DNA of 64,000 bases from JAEUJZ01 sp964460115 (GTDB lineage: Bacteria > Myxococcota_A > Polyangia > Palsa-1104 > JAEUJZ01), in contig CAYWPR010000021.1 in assembly GCA_964460115.1 (NCBI GenBank), positions 16,409 through 80,408 of the forward strand, written 5' to 3'. The notes under the pieces are model-generated. The model was not told the origin of the DNA, searched no databases, and saw only the letters and a list, made by a program, of their open reading frames with translations. The first letter of the stretch is position 1. Every line of letters begins with the position of its first letter. The position numbers and the translations under genes were made by a program. This document shows positions 1 to 6,968 of this stretch, piece after piece.

Positions 1-515
1 ATACCGAAATTGAAATTGTAGCGCCGGAAAATACCGTCTGGGCCGAGATTATTCGCGTCCGTCCGATCACCAAAGCCGACGACAGCCCTGGCTTTTTCTA
101 CAAGCTGGGTTTTCCTCGACCGATTGAAGCGACTTTAACGCACGAAGGGGTAGGGGGGGTACGTCATGCCAGTTTCGAAAAAGGACTCCTTTTTATCGAA
201 ACTGTAACCGATTGGGAACCCCTGCGCCGCCTGTCTTTTCGCATCAAGGCCGATGCTCATATGACCCATCTGGATCCGCATATTGTCGTCGGAGGAAAGT
301 ATTTCGACGTGCTTTCTGGAACCTATGAGATTGTCCCAGGCCACCGCCCGGGCGCCGTCACGCTACGTTTGTGGAGCCAGTTTCGCCTAAATACTCATTT
401 CAACGGCTACGCCGGCTTTTTGGGAGACCACTTGATGCGCGACATTCAGGACAGCATCCTCCATGTCCTAAAGCGTCGCTGCGAGTCAGCAAAAGGCAGC
501 GGTGATCTACTCTAG
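1..515 (+). CDS. SRPBCC-superfamily protein, C-terminal part (5' end outside window)
   Basis: An open frame enters from the left edge (first full codon at base 3) and stops with TAG at 513-515, giving about 170 visible residues. The visible part alternates strands such as TLTHEGVGGVR and VTDWEPLRRLSFRIKAD, followed by VGGKYFDVLSGTYEI and a final amphipathic helix with DIQDSILHVLKRR. This order (antiparallel sheet, long C-terminal helix, 'FNGYAGFL' before the helix) is typical of the SRPBCC/polyketide-cyclase fold, which binds hydrophobic ligands. Family members in related bacteria often carry an N-terminal membrane part, which would lie off the window. It converges on the gas-vesicle operon with only 9 bases between stop codons. 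The ligand and function cannot be read from the sequence. Confidence 0.8.
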   Translation, partial: TEIEIVAPENTVWAEIIRVRPITKADDSPGFFYKLGFPRPIEATLTHEGVGGVRHASFEKGLLFIETVTDWEPLRRLSFRIKADAHMTHLDPHIVVGGKYFDVLSGTYEIVPGHRPGAVTLRLWSQFRLNTHFNGYAGFLGDHLMRDIQDSILHVLKRRCESAKGSGDLL

Positions 516-524
516 AAAGATTTT

Positions 525-1079
525 CTAATAACGTAGTGTGAAGGGGCGGCCTTTGCCGGCCGGGCGGCTGGCGGGGGCCGCCTGCGATCCATTTCCCTCG
601 GCAGAGGAACGGCTGGGTGAGCGCGGCGGCGGGGCCGAAGCCGTCGGCGCCGCGGTTGGCGCTGGCGCTTCGGGGGGTAAAAAGGATAGCTGGCTAAGGC
701 GCAAAGGCGCCTCTTTGGCAACAGTTGCGGCTTCTTTTGCCGCGCTGCACGTGCCAAGGCGGGCGGCCAGAATTTGACCAAGCAGCAGAGTTGCCAGCGT
801 CACAAGCTCTTGTTTGGCCGCGGGACTTCCTGCAGACGATGGTTTCGATTCCGGCGCGCTTGGCGCTGCGTTTGGCGCTGCTGTGGCTGCTGGCGTCGCC
901 GTTTCCGCTGCCGAACTGGCTTCGCTCGAATGTGGCGCGGTGTTGACGATGCGCAGGTCAATGCCACTGCGCTCCAGAATTCGGCTTAATGCCCCGCCTA
1001 AGGTGTTTTCAAGAAGTTCTTTTCCAGTGCTGCTCTCAGCATCTTTGCGCAGTGCATCGTCGCTTCCGACCTTTGTCAT
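525..1079 (-). CDS. Gas-vesicle-operon protein of unknown family, 184 aa, paralogue of the 400-aa protein at 5490-6692
   Basis: The ATG at 1079 is preceded by GGGGAG at good spacing, so I prefer it to an in-frame TTG at 1103. Three conserved blocks are joined by Ala/Pro/Ser-rich, probably disordered linkers. Block 1 (residues 22-47) is an amphipathic helix plus strand with LGGALSRIL and GIDLRIVNTA. Block 2 (91-137) starts ELVTLATLLLG and ends LSFLPPEA. Block 3 is the C-terminal tail GRPFTLRY. The same blocks occur in the same order in the 400-aa protein encoded before gvpA (LQGGVAAALN/GVKLQIKDTA, LLKVATLALG/MLLGMLPAQ, GFKFRY). No signal peptide or confident TM helix is visible. It is the last gene of the minus-strand gas-vesicle block. 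A role in vesicle assembly, or as an adaptor on the shell, is inferred from position only. Confidence 0.75.
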   Translation of the reverse strand: MTKVGSDDALRKDAESSTGKELLENTLGGALSRILERSGIDLRIVNTAPHSSEASSAAETATPAATAAPNAAPSAPESKPSSAGSPAAKQELVTLATLLLGQILAARLGTCSAAKEAATVAKEAPLRLSQLSFLPPEAPAPTAAPTASAPPPRSPSRSSAEGNGSQAAPASRPAGKGRPFTLRY

Positions 1080-1114
1080 CGTGGCTCCCCGTGTGCTCTG
1101 CAAATTGTGCGCGT

Positions 1115-2137
1115 TTACAGCAAAATGACTTGCGCTGGTGCCGGTGCATTTTGGCCATCCGCCGGCCGCCGAAAACGACCAGACAAAATGACGCTACGCG
1201 GATCGATAAGGGATTCGTGACGCGACCTTTGTCCCTGTCCCCATTGCTCGCGCACACACGGCTCAAGCGGCGGCGCGCCGCGATGAAAGTCGGCGACCAG
1301 GAATTTTTCGCCTTCGCCTTTGCGAGAGACAAACAGCACCTGGGCGTAACCGCGTCCCATGAAATCTCCAGCGACTGCGGTATCTCCGTTGGCCAGAAAA
1401 TCGTTGAGCAAATCGCTTTGTCCCCAAAGTTCGCGATAACACACTTCCGCCGGCGGGGCGGCGCGGCAGAAATCGGCGATCAGCACCTTTCCGCTATTGG
1501 TGACAACGTCGCGGTTCAAAAACAGCACCTGCGCATGGCCGCGTTTTAGGAAATCGCCCGCCAAAAGAATACGTCCCTGATCCATCCAGCCATCGAGCAG
1601 CGTACTTTGTCCCCACATCTCGGTGTAGCAACGCCGCGGCGATCCGCCCTTAATATCCATGATGCGGACGCGCCCGCCGCGCGGATGGCGGTTCATCATC
1701 AGCCACTGATCGTAGCCTAGTCCCATGAAGTCGCCGACCATATGCACATCTTCTGGATCGAGCCAGCCGTCCAGCCACTGTCGCTCTCCCCAGTTGTCGC
1801 TAAACAGTTTGCGCGGTGCGGCCACGCCCTGCTGCAAGCTCATGAGCACGGCCTGCTCGCCCGGACGGCGCTGTCCTTTGTGCAAAAGCAGCATTTGTGA
1901 ACTGCCGTCTCCGACCAGATCGCCGATAAGCTGCAGATCATTTTTGCCCAGCCAACCATCGATCCAGCCGCCCGGCTCAATGACAGCGCTCGCCTGTACG
2001 CGGGCCGCCACTCCGGTTTCTCCGAAATCCAGAACTTCAACGTAGTGATATTTGGATTCGGCGCGCACCAGCAATAACTGATCGCGGCCGCGTTTTAGGA
2101 AATCGCCGGCATAGGCGTGAAATTTGGCGCCGGCCAG
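1115..2137 (-). repeat. Five to six tandem ~180-190 bp coding repeats (propeller blades)
   Basis: The 3' half of the 668-aa gene consists of repeats of about 180-190 bp. Near-identical stretches recur, for example GCGTTTTAGGAAATCGCC at about 1541 and again at about 2090, and AAACAGCACCTG at about 1330 and 1520. At protein level the repeated core is GDFxxxGxxQxLxxxR. The last unit is incomplete. A split last blade closed by the N-terminal strand is usual for propellers, but this was not tested. Confidence 0.7.
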
Positions 2138-3121
2138 CTTGTCCACACATTGTAGCTGTCCATTGTCCAGAATCGCATCAAGCGCGCCGTCCGTCTTTGG
2201 GCGCGGCGCCACGGACTGCAAGTCAAGCAGGGCCAGACGCGGCGTTGCCGGTGCACTGTGAATGATCCAGCGGCTGGCTTGTTCATCCCCTTGGCTGGCA
2301 TCGAGCACCGGCAATTCCGTGCCGTTGACGTTGGCCGTGGCCAGCCAGCGGCCGGACTGCGGCGCGCGAATGCGGTAGTCGCCTTCCGCGGTTTCTTCCA
2401 CGGTAAAAACTTGCTCGCCGCCTTTGTGCGCGGCCATCTCGATAAGCTGCCAGCCCGAATTGCGTCGGCTCATGGCAGCGTTAATCATCAGGGGGGAATG
2501 GCTGACGCTTAGCTGATAGCCGCCTTCGTACGGGGTGATGAAGAAACGCTGATGGGCGCCGCCGTTGTGCGACTGTAGCACCAGCCGGGCGCCGGAACCG
2601 CTGCGCGAGCTTTCCACGGCCAAGCGTTTGCCCGATTGCCGCGAGGATACAAAGACTTCCTGCATGGCTGCGGTCGCGGTGCCAGGCGTGGCCGGGGCAG
2701 AAGGAACAGTGATGTAGGGAACCGCTGGGGGGGGGCTTAGCTCGGCAGCGGGCGCAGGCTTCGCCGCGGGCTTAGGCGGCAGCGATGGCGCTGGCGCCGC
2801 CGCAGGTGCTGGTGGAAGCGGACTTTGCGCCGAAAGCGGCGGAGAACTGGATGCTGAAGACCACAGCAGCTTGCCCACTTGCTGCGGAGTTCCTTCACAG
2901 ATCACAAGCGCGCCACTCGAAGTGGTTCCTAGAAAGCTTTCGCCGCGATCTTCGGAAACGGCACTACGCCAGTTGAGTAGCAGAATAGGTTCGACGGTCG
3001 CATTACTCATCGTCGGCTCTATACTGCTAGTCTCCGCAGAACTGCGAAGCAGTGTGGCAAGGCGTTCGACCGTGGTACGCCAGATCGTTTCCGAACTCGT
3101 AGAATTCTCCTGATTTACCAT
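1115..3121 (-). CDS. Beta-trefoil plus beta-propeller-like repeat protein in the gas-vesicle operon, 668 aa
   Basis: ATG at 3121 has AGGAG nine bases upstream. There is no signal peptide, so a cytoplasmic location is expected. Layout: residues 1-90 poorly classifiable, with a helix around ETIWRTTVERLATLLRS; 91-150 Pro/Ala linker; about 154-290 a ricin-type beta-trefoil or fascin-like domain (three units, e.g. SGKRLAVES, SGRWLATANVNG, ASRWIIHSA); 329-668 five full repeats of 59-63 residues and one partial repeat. Each repeat has a VGDFMGxGYxQxLxxxR core and a WGQxxLLDGW end. This resembles FG-GAP/VCBS blades and should fold as a propeller. Such modules usually bind sugars or proteins and are usually secreted, so finding them without an export signal between gvpF/L and another gvp-linked gene is odd. 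The function is unknown. Coating or cross-linking of vesicles is only a hypothesis. Confidence 0.75.
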   Translation of the reverse strand: MVNQENSTSSETIWRTTVERLATLLRSSAETSSIEPTMSNATVEPILLLNWRSAVSEDRGESFLGTTSSGALVICEGTPQQVGKLLWSSASSSPPLSAQSPLPPAPAAAPAPSLPPKPAAKPAPAAELSPPPAVPYITVPSAPATPGTATAAMQEVFVSSRQSGKRLAVESSRSGSGARLVLQSHNGGAHQRFFITPYEGGYQLSVSHSPLMINAAMSRRNSGWQLIEMAAHKGGEQVFTVEETAEGDYRIRAPQSGRWLATANVNGTELPVLDASQGDEQASRWIIHSAPATPRLALLDLQSVAPRPKTDGALDAILDNGQLQCVDKLAGAKFHAYAGDFLKRGRDQLLLVRAESKYHYVEVLDFGETGVAARVQASAVIEPGGWIDGWLGKNDLQLIGDLVGDGSSQMLLLHKGQRRPGEQAVLMSLQQGVAAPRKLFSDNWGERQWLDGWLDPEDVHMVGDFMGLGYDQWLMMNRHPRGGRVRIMDIKGGSPRRCYTEMWGQSTLLDGWMDQGRILLAGDFLKRGHAQVLFLNRDVVTNSGKVLIADFCRAAPPAEVCYRELWGQSDLLNDFLANGDTAVAGDFMGRGYAQVLFVSRKGEGEKFLVADFHRGAPPLEPCVREQWGQGQRSRHESLIDPRSVILSGRFRRPADGQNAPAPAQVILL

Positions 3122-3379
3122 AATCGCAGCTCCTGAACTTTTGCCGTGCCACGCAAATCCTGCCTACTCTTCGCAGAAATTGCGCCGCCCCCTTTTTTGA
3201 AAAACCGCGCCAGGTTTTTTTGTTTTCTGGCTTTGCCCCTGCGTCGCCCCGCAGCGGCCATAGGGAAGTATTGTGCGACGAGAACGGCGCGATGTCTAGC
3301 GGCAATAAGTTGCGCTCTCTAGCCCTCTTTTTTCGCGCAGTTAAGCAGCGGAATAGATCGAGCGGCCAGGAAATCGGAT

Positions 3380-4135
3380 TTATAAAGTCAGGGCGAGTTC
3401 GGTGAAATTGTGAGGCGCCCACGGACCGCTTATCTCAAAGGTGTAGTGATGATCAAAGGCGGTCGCGGCTTCGCCGACGATGCGTTCGAAATCGTCGAGC
3501 AGGTTTTTAGGCAATAGACAAGCGACGTTCAGTACTTCCCATTCGTTTCGAGGTGGATTGCGTTTTACCAAAAGTCCGTAGCGCGCAAAGACTGCTTCGA
3601 GCTTTTCCAAATGCCCTTGTCGAGTTTCGTTGAGCATTTCCTCAAATAGCCGGCCAAGGGCCAGCATCTCGGTATGCGTCGCCTGCTTTACGTCGCCAAG
3701 CGCGTCGCGGGCGCTGCGCAGTTCGCTGTGCATGTTCACGAAATACTCAAACATATTCGGAACATCCCAGCGCACTCGCAGGCCCATCTCTACATGATCG
3801 GCAACGCGTCCAAGCTGCTTGGCAAGCTGCGGCGCATGGCGCTGCAAAAGTTCGCGAACCGCGTCATCACTGCTGGCGACTAGACCAAAAGCCGTAGGCA
3901 GGACTGCGGATTCGCCAAGCGCGCGATGCAGCACGGCATTGTGGGCGGCCAGATAGCGCCGTTCCGGTCGCACGCGAATCTGCTCGATGTGGCTGACAAG
4001 TGCTGCGATCTTGTCATCGCCAATGCGGTAGACCTGGCTTTCATCCAGACCTATCTGCCCATATTCGATGTTTCCGTCACCGCTTATCACAGCGTATACG
4101 TATACGCCGCTCACCGGCGCGTGTGAGGTGGCCAT
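3380..4135 (-). CDS. gvpF: Gas vesicle protein GvpF/GvpL family
   Basis: The 251-aa product matches the GvpF/L family over its full length. It has the N-terminal SGVYVYAVI strand, the VSHIEQIRVRPERRYLAAHNAVLHRAL stretch, the LPTAFGLVASSDDAV region, and a C-terminal domain with EVLNVACLLPK and FEISGPWAPHNF. GvpF and GvpL are gas-vesicle accessory proteins that interact with GvpA before or during shell assembly; in haloarchaea GvpF binds GvpA and may limit its aggregation. Only one F/L paralogue is in the window, so F versus L is not decided. The start is either ATG 4135 or TTG 4141; the GGGAG upstream fits the TTG slightly better by spacing. It follows gvpN by 48 bases on the same strand. Confidence 0.9.
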   Translation of the reverse strand: MATSHAPVSGVYVYAVISGDGNIEYGQIGLDESQVYRIGDDKIAALVSHIEQIRVRPERRYLAAHNAVLHRALGESAVLPTAFGLVASSDDAVRELLQRHAPQLAKQLGRVADHVEMGLRVRWDVPNMFEYFVNMHSELRSARDALGDVKQATHTEMLALGRLFEEMLNETRQGHLEKLEAVFARYGLLVKRNPPRNEWEVLNVACLLPKNLLDDFERIVGEAATAFDHHYTFEISGPWAPHNFTELALTL

Positions 4136-4183
4136 TGTCAAAAATTCTCCCGAGCAGTTACGAAGCGGAACCGCACCGCGGGC

Positions 4184-5146
4184 TTACCTTGGGCCGGAAC
4201 GCCGAGAACCGAGCACGTCACGAAGCACTTCGTCGATGCGCGGCGGAATGATGGTGCGACCTTCGCGGGTGATGCGCGCCAGATCGCGGCTTAGTACATC
4301 TCGACAAGCCCAGCAGAAGGTTTCATCGTCCAGTCGAACTTGCGCCTGCGCCGAGGTCGTGATGCGGCCAATGGCAATGGCGGCGCGCAGGGTCGGGCGT
4401 ATGCCGCTGCCGTTGTTGCTGCGCAGCGCCCGAACGATGTCGACGATGTGCGCCGCTGATTCGGGGGCCAGATGGGCCTTGGCGCTGACGATTGCCACTT
4501 CGGTGTCGCGATCGTAATGATCTAAGTGCAGCGAAATCATCCGATCCATCAGCGCGTCCTGGGCTTTGTGAACGCCGGCATATTCCTCTGGATTTGAGGT
4601 GAAAATGGCGCGGAAGTTCGGATGTACGCTGACGTAGCCGCCGCCAGAACTGCGCTGCTTGGGAAGGTTGAGGATGCCTTCGGACAAAACGCTAAGCAGG
4701 GCGTTGTTGGCTTCGGCCGGAGAGCGATTAAATTCGTCGTAGATCAGCGTATATCCGTTTTCGCAGGCAATGGTCAGCCGATTGCTAAGCCACATGCTGC
4801 GCATCTCTTCCTCGACCTTGGTGACCGAGTGGATGAAGTTGTCTACGACTTTGTGGCGACGAACTCCGTTGTCGCGTCCGATAAGATCGGAACTGGCGAA
4901 CTCATCGTCCCCTTGCAAAAGGACGATGGGAGTTCCAAGCATGGCTGCAATATGAAAAGCCAGCGTCGTCTTGCCGACGCCCGGGGGTCCGGCAAAGTGC
5001 ACTGGATAGCCGGAATGTAAATAGGTAAGCGCCCGGCGGGTGATTGACTCTACCTGCGGAGTCATCACGAAGCTTTCGCTGGGCTCGAGGTTAAGCACAT
5101 CCTGCGGTAGCTGTGCCGAGGAATGTACCGAATTAATCTTGGCCAT
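4184..5146 (-). CDS. gvpN: Gas vesicle AAA+ ATPase GvpN
   Basis: This 320-aa MoxR-type AAA+ ATPase has Walker A GPPGVGKTT at residues 53-61 and Walker B LIYDEFNR at 134-141, followed by SPAEANNALL. A sensor-1-like stretch FRAIFTSNPEEYAGVH follows. The EYAGVHKAQDALMDR segment and the early LEPSESFVMTP stretch are typical of GvpN. GvpN is a cytoplasmic ATPase that promotes enlargement of gas vesicles; mutants elsewhere make small bicones. It starts 98 bases downstream of gvpA, after the hairpin at 5195-5229, and has a weak ribosome-binding site. Both features fit lower expression than gvpA. Confidence 0.95.
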   Translation of the reverse strand: MAKINSVHSSAQLPQDVLNLEPSESFVMTPQVESITRRALTYLHSGYPVHFAGPPGVGKTTLAFHIAAMLGTPIVLLQGDDEFASSDLIGRDNGVRRHKVVDNFIHSVTKVEEEMRSMWLSNRLTIACENGYTLIYDEFNRSPAEANNALLSVLSEGILNLPKQRSSGGGYVSVHPNFRAIFTSNPEEYAGVHKAQDALMDRMISLHLDHYDRDTEVAIVSAKAHLAPESAAHIVDIVRALRSNNGSGIRPTLRAAIAIGRITTSAQAQVRLDDETFCWACRDVLSRDLARITREGRTIIPPRIDEVLRDVLGSRRSGPR

Positions 5147-5194
5147 TCGTATCGTAATCCGCTCTAGTCAAAAGTGCGTTTGGCAAAATACTTA

Positions 5195-5229
5195 GGCCCC
5201 CGAGGGGGTTTAAAACCACCTCGGGGGCC
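5195..5229 (-). terminator. Strong intercistronic hairpin between gvpA and gvpN
   Basis: The arms GGCCCCCGAGG (5195-5205) and CCTCGGGGGCC (5219-5229) pair perfectly over 11 bp around a 13-base loop. On the minus strand the stem is followed by TAAGTATTTTG, which is only moderately U-rich. It lies 15 bases after the gvpA stop and before gvpN. It probably acts as a partial terminator, or as a 3' stabiliser of a gvpA-rich transcript, letting the shell protein far outnumber GvpN. Confidence 0.75.
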
Positions 5230-5244
5230 GATCTACTGCTTAGA

Positions 5245-5463
5245 TTACGTTGGTGCTGCCGCGGTGGCGGTTAGACCAATGGCTTCGGCGTACTTCAAAT
5301 AGGTCTCGACCGAGGCGATCACCACGCGGGCCTCGATCGACAGGAGTTCGATGCCGACCAGGGAAACCTTGGCCCATGCATCCACGACAATGCCTTTGTC
5401 CAGGATGCGGTCCACGACTTCCGCAAGGCTGGATGAATCGGTCGATTTCTGAATCTTCGCCAT
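5245..5463 (-). CDS. gvpA: Gas vesicle structural protein GvpA
   Basis: This 72-aa major shell protein contains the hallmark core SSLAEVVDRILDKGIVVDAW, then VSLVGIELLSIEARVVIAS and VETYLKYAEAIGLT. It is full length for the family. GvpA forms the ribbed, gas-permeable wall of the intracellular gas vesicle, giving buoyancy. The start has AAAGGAG ten bases upstream. The next upstream gene (400 aa) stops only 26 bases before it, so the two are probably co-transcribed. The core matches the cyanobacterial GvpA consensus, as I recall it, at almost every position, with differences concentrated at the two ends. Confidence 0.98.
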   Translation of the reverse strand: MAKIQKSTDSSSLAEVVDRILDKGIVVDAWAKVSLVGIELLSIEARVVIASVETYLKYAEAIGLTATAAAPT

Positions 5464-5489
5464 TTCCTAATTGCTCCTTTCACATAATG

Positions 5490-6692
5490 TCAATAGCGGA
5501 ACTTGAATCCGCTACCGGGGTTCCCTGGCACACTTGATGAAACCGGGCCAGCTTGATCAGATCGAGAGGGTACGGAATTGCTGGGCGGGGTCTCCGCCGG
5601 CGCTTGCGGCAGCCGCTTGACGATGTACTGCGCCGGAAGCATGCCGAGCAGCATGACCTGCCTTTGCGACATGCGATCGTTGACGCGCTGCAATGCTTGT
5701 TGCTGCGCCCGCGCTCCTGCTTCTAAAAATCCAAGTAGGGTTTTGCCCAAGGCCAGCGTCGCGACCTTAAGCAGAATTTCATGCGGTGTCAGCCCAATTT
5801 GCGGCCGCATCTGCAGGTCGGTATAAGAGCGTGGCTTTGGCGCTTTGGTCTTGCGGCCAAGTTCAAGCGAGGATTTGGCACGCACCATCGGCAGCCGCTG
5901 AATGCGCTTGGTCGGACGCGGTGGCTCGCCGGGGGCATTGCCGATGCCGGGCTGCACGGTGCGGCCCATGGGGTTGGCTAGAATTTCGGCCACGCGCCTT
6001 TGCGGGCGCATTCCCGGTTTGTTTTTCGGGGCCTTGGGCACTCCGACGCCCAGTGCCGCAAGCTGCGGAAAAAAACCGCTGGCGACGGTGGCCACGCCGG
6101 TCGCCACGCTGGCGGCTCCAGTGGCGGTCTTGGCTGCGGCGCGGGCGGCATCGCGGGCCGCGCCCACGCCGTCCACGGTTCCGGAAATCATTTTCACCGC
6201 GCCGACCACGGCATTTTGCACCGCAGTCATGACCTGCACCTGCGTGGGGCCGCGCGGCGGCTCTTTGGGCGGGGCTGCAAGCTTGCGCGCTATCGGTGGT
6301 GCTGCAAAATTGGGCAGGGGTTTAAATGGCAGGGGAGCTCGCGGCGGGGCCGGAATTCCTTGGCCCATGGGCCCTGACAAAGGGGGCCTAGGTGATTCGA
6401 GCGGCGCCGGCGGAAACGGATTTTTGATCGGCTGCGCCGCGGAAGTCTCGGAAACTGCTACAGCCACCGGGGGTACAGGCGGCACCTTAGGCGGATCGGC
6501 CGTCGTCATCGTCGCCGCCGTATCCTTAATTTGCAGTTTGACGCCGGTGACGCGCAGGACTCCATTTAAAGCTGCAGCGACGCCCCCTTGCAGGCGTTCA
6601 CGCAGGGGTCGCAGACTTTTCGGAAAGAAGCCAGACGCTGCTTTTTCCATGCCCGAAACGGACGCGCTTCCTATCGGCGATTTGTCTGCCAT
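5490..6692 (-). CDS. Gas-vesicle-operon protein of unknown family, 400 aa, Pro/Ala-rich
   Basis: ATG at 6692 has AAGGA six bases upstream. It lies 26 bases upstream of gvpA on the same strand. Block 1 (residues 30-59) has LQGGVAAALNGVL and GVKLQIKDTA. Residues about 60-150 form a Pro-rich linker. A central Ala/Gly/Val-rich helical part follows (QNAVVGAVKMISGTVDG, then AAAKTATGAASVATGVATVAS). Block 2 (about 302-358) has LLKVATLALGKTLLGFLEAG, a Gln-rich helix and MLLGMLPAQYIV. The C-terminus is GFKFRY. Blocks 1, 2 and the terminal FxxRY-like tail are shared with the 184-aa protein at the far end of the operon. A short ASGFFP motif occurs twice (near residue 20 and in the middle). No known domain is recognised. 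Being first gene before gvpA suggests a high-abundance partner of the shell, which is inference. Confidence 0.75.
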   Translation of the reverse strand: MADKSPIGSASVSGMEKAASGFFPKSLRPLRERLQGGVAAALNGVLRVTGVKLQIKDTAATMTTADPPKVPPVPPVAVAVSETSAAQPIKNPFPPAPLESPRPPLSGPMGQGIPAPPRAPLPFKPLPNFAAPPIARKLAAPPKEPPRGPTQVQVMTAVQNAVVGAVKMISGTVDGVGAARDAARAAAKTATGAASVATGVATVASGFFPQLAALGVGVPKAPKNKPGMRPQRRVAEILANPMGRTVQPGIGNAPGEPPRPTKRIQRLPMVRAKSSLELGRKTKAPKPRSYTDLQMRPQIGLTPHEILLKVATLALGKTLLGFLEAGARAQQQALQRVNDRMSQRQVMLLGMLPAQYIVKRLPQAPAETPPSNSVPSRSDQAGPVSSSVPGNPGSGFKFRY

Positions 6693-6807
6693 GGGATTCC
6701 TTGTGCTGCGATTTGCTCGGCTGCGGTTTGTCCTGCTCTGATTTCAATTGCCCCATGGCCAAATCGTAGAGGATGCATGCAAGCGTCCCGCAGGTTGCTC
6801 CGCGAAC

Positions 6808-6837
6808 ATTATCTGCTGGTTCGGACCGATGGCACAA
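6808..6837 (-). promoter_or_regulatory. Candidate sigma-70-like promoter for the gas-vesicle operon
   Basis: On the minus strand TTGTGC and GATAAT are separated by 18 bases, placing a start site near 6800 and a leader of about 105 bases before the 400-aa gene. This is the best match I see in the 276-base divergent region 6693-6968, which otherwise shows no gene. Such matches arise by chance, so confidence is low. Confidence 0.25.
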
Positions 6838-6968
6838 GCAGGATCTTAGGGAGCCCAAACCCCTTGAATTTCCTAGGCTTTTGGAAAACCTGCGAAAAAA
6901 TGTAGGCGGATCGGTACCGCGCACCGAGCTTTGGGGCGTTGTCGCAGCTTTGATGCTAAAACCATCAT

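Noticed and set aside
1..515. Treating the SRPBCC gene as part of the gas-vesicle operon
   Set aside because: It is on the opposite strand and converges on the operon, so it cannot be co-transcribed with it; a functional link is unproven.
3200..3219. Possible terminator (AAAAACC / GGTTTTT with a 6-base loop and flanking T run) between gvpF/L and the 668-aa gene
   Set aside because: The stem is short and mostly A-T, so its stability is too low to call; the 258-base gap otherwise shows nothing.
5902..6741. Long plus-strand open frame (279 codons) opposite the 400-aa gas-vesicle gene
   Set aside because: The minus frame has a good ribosome-binding site, sits 26 bases before gvpA, and shares conserved blocks with the 184-aa protein. 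The plus frame is low-complexity and has no support.
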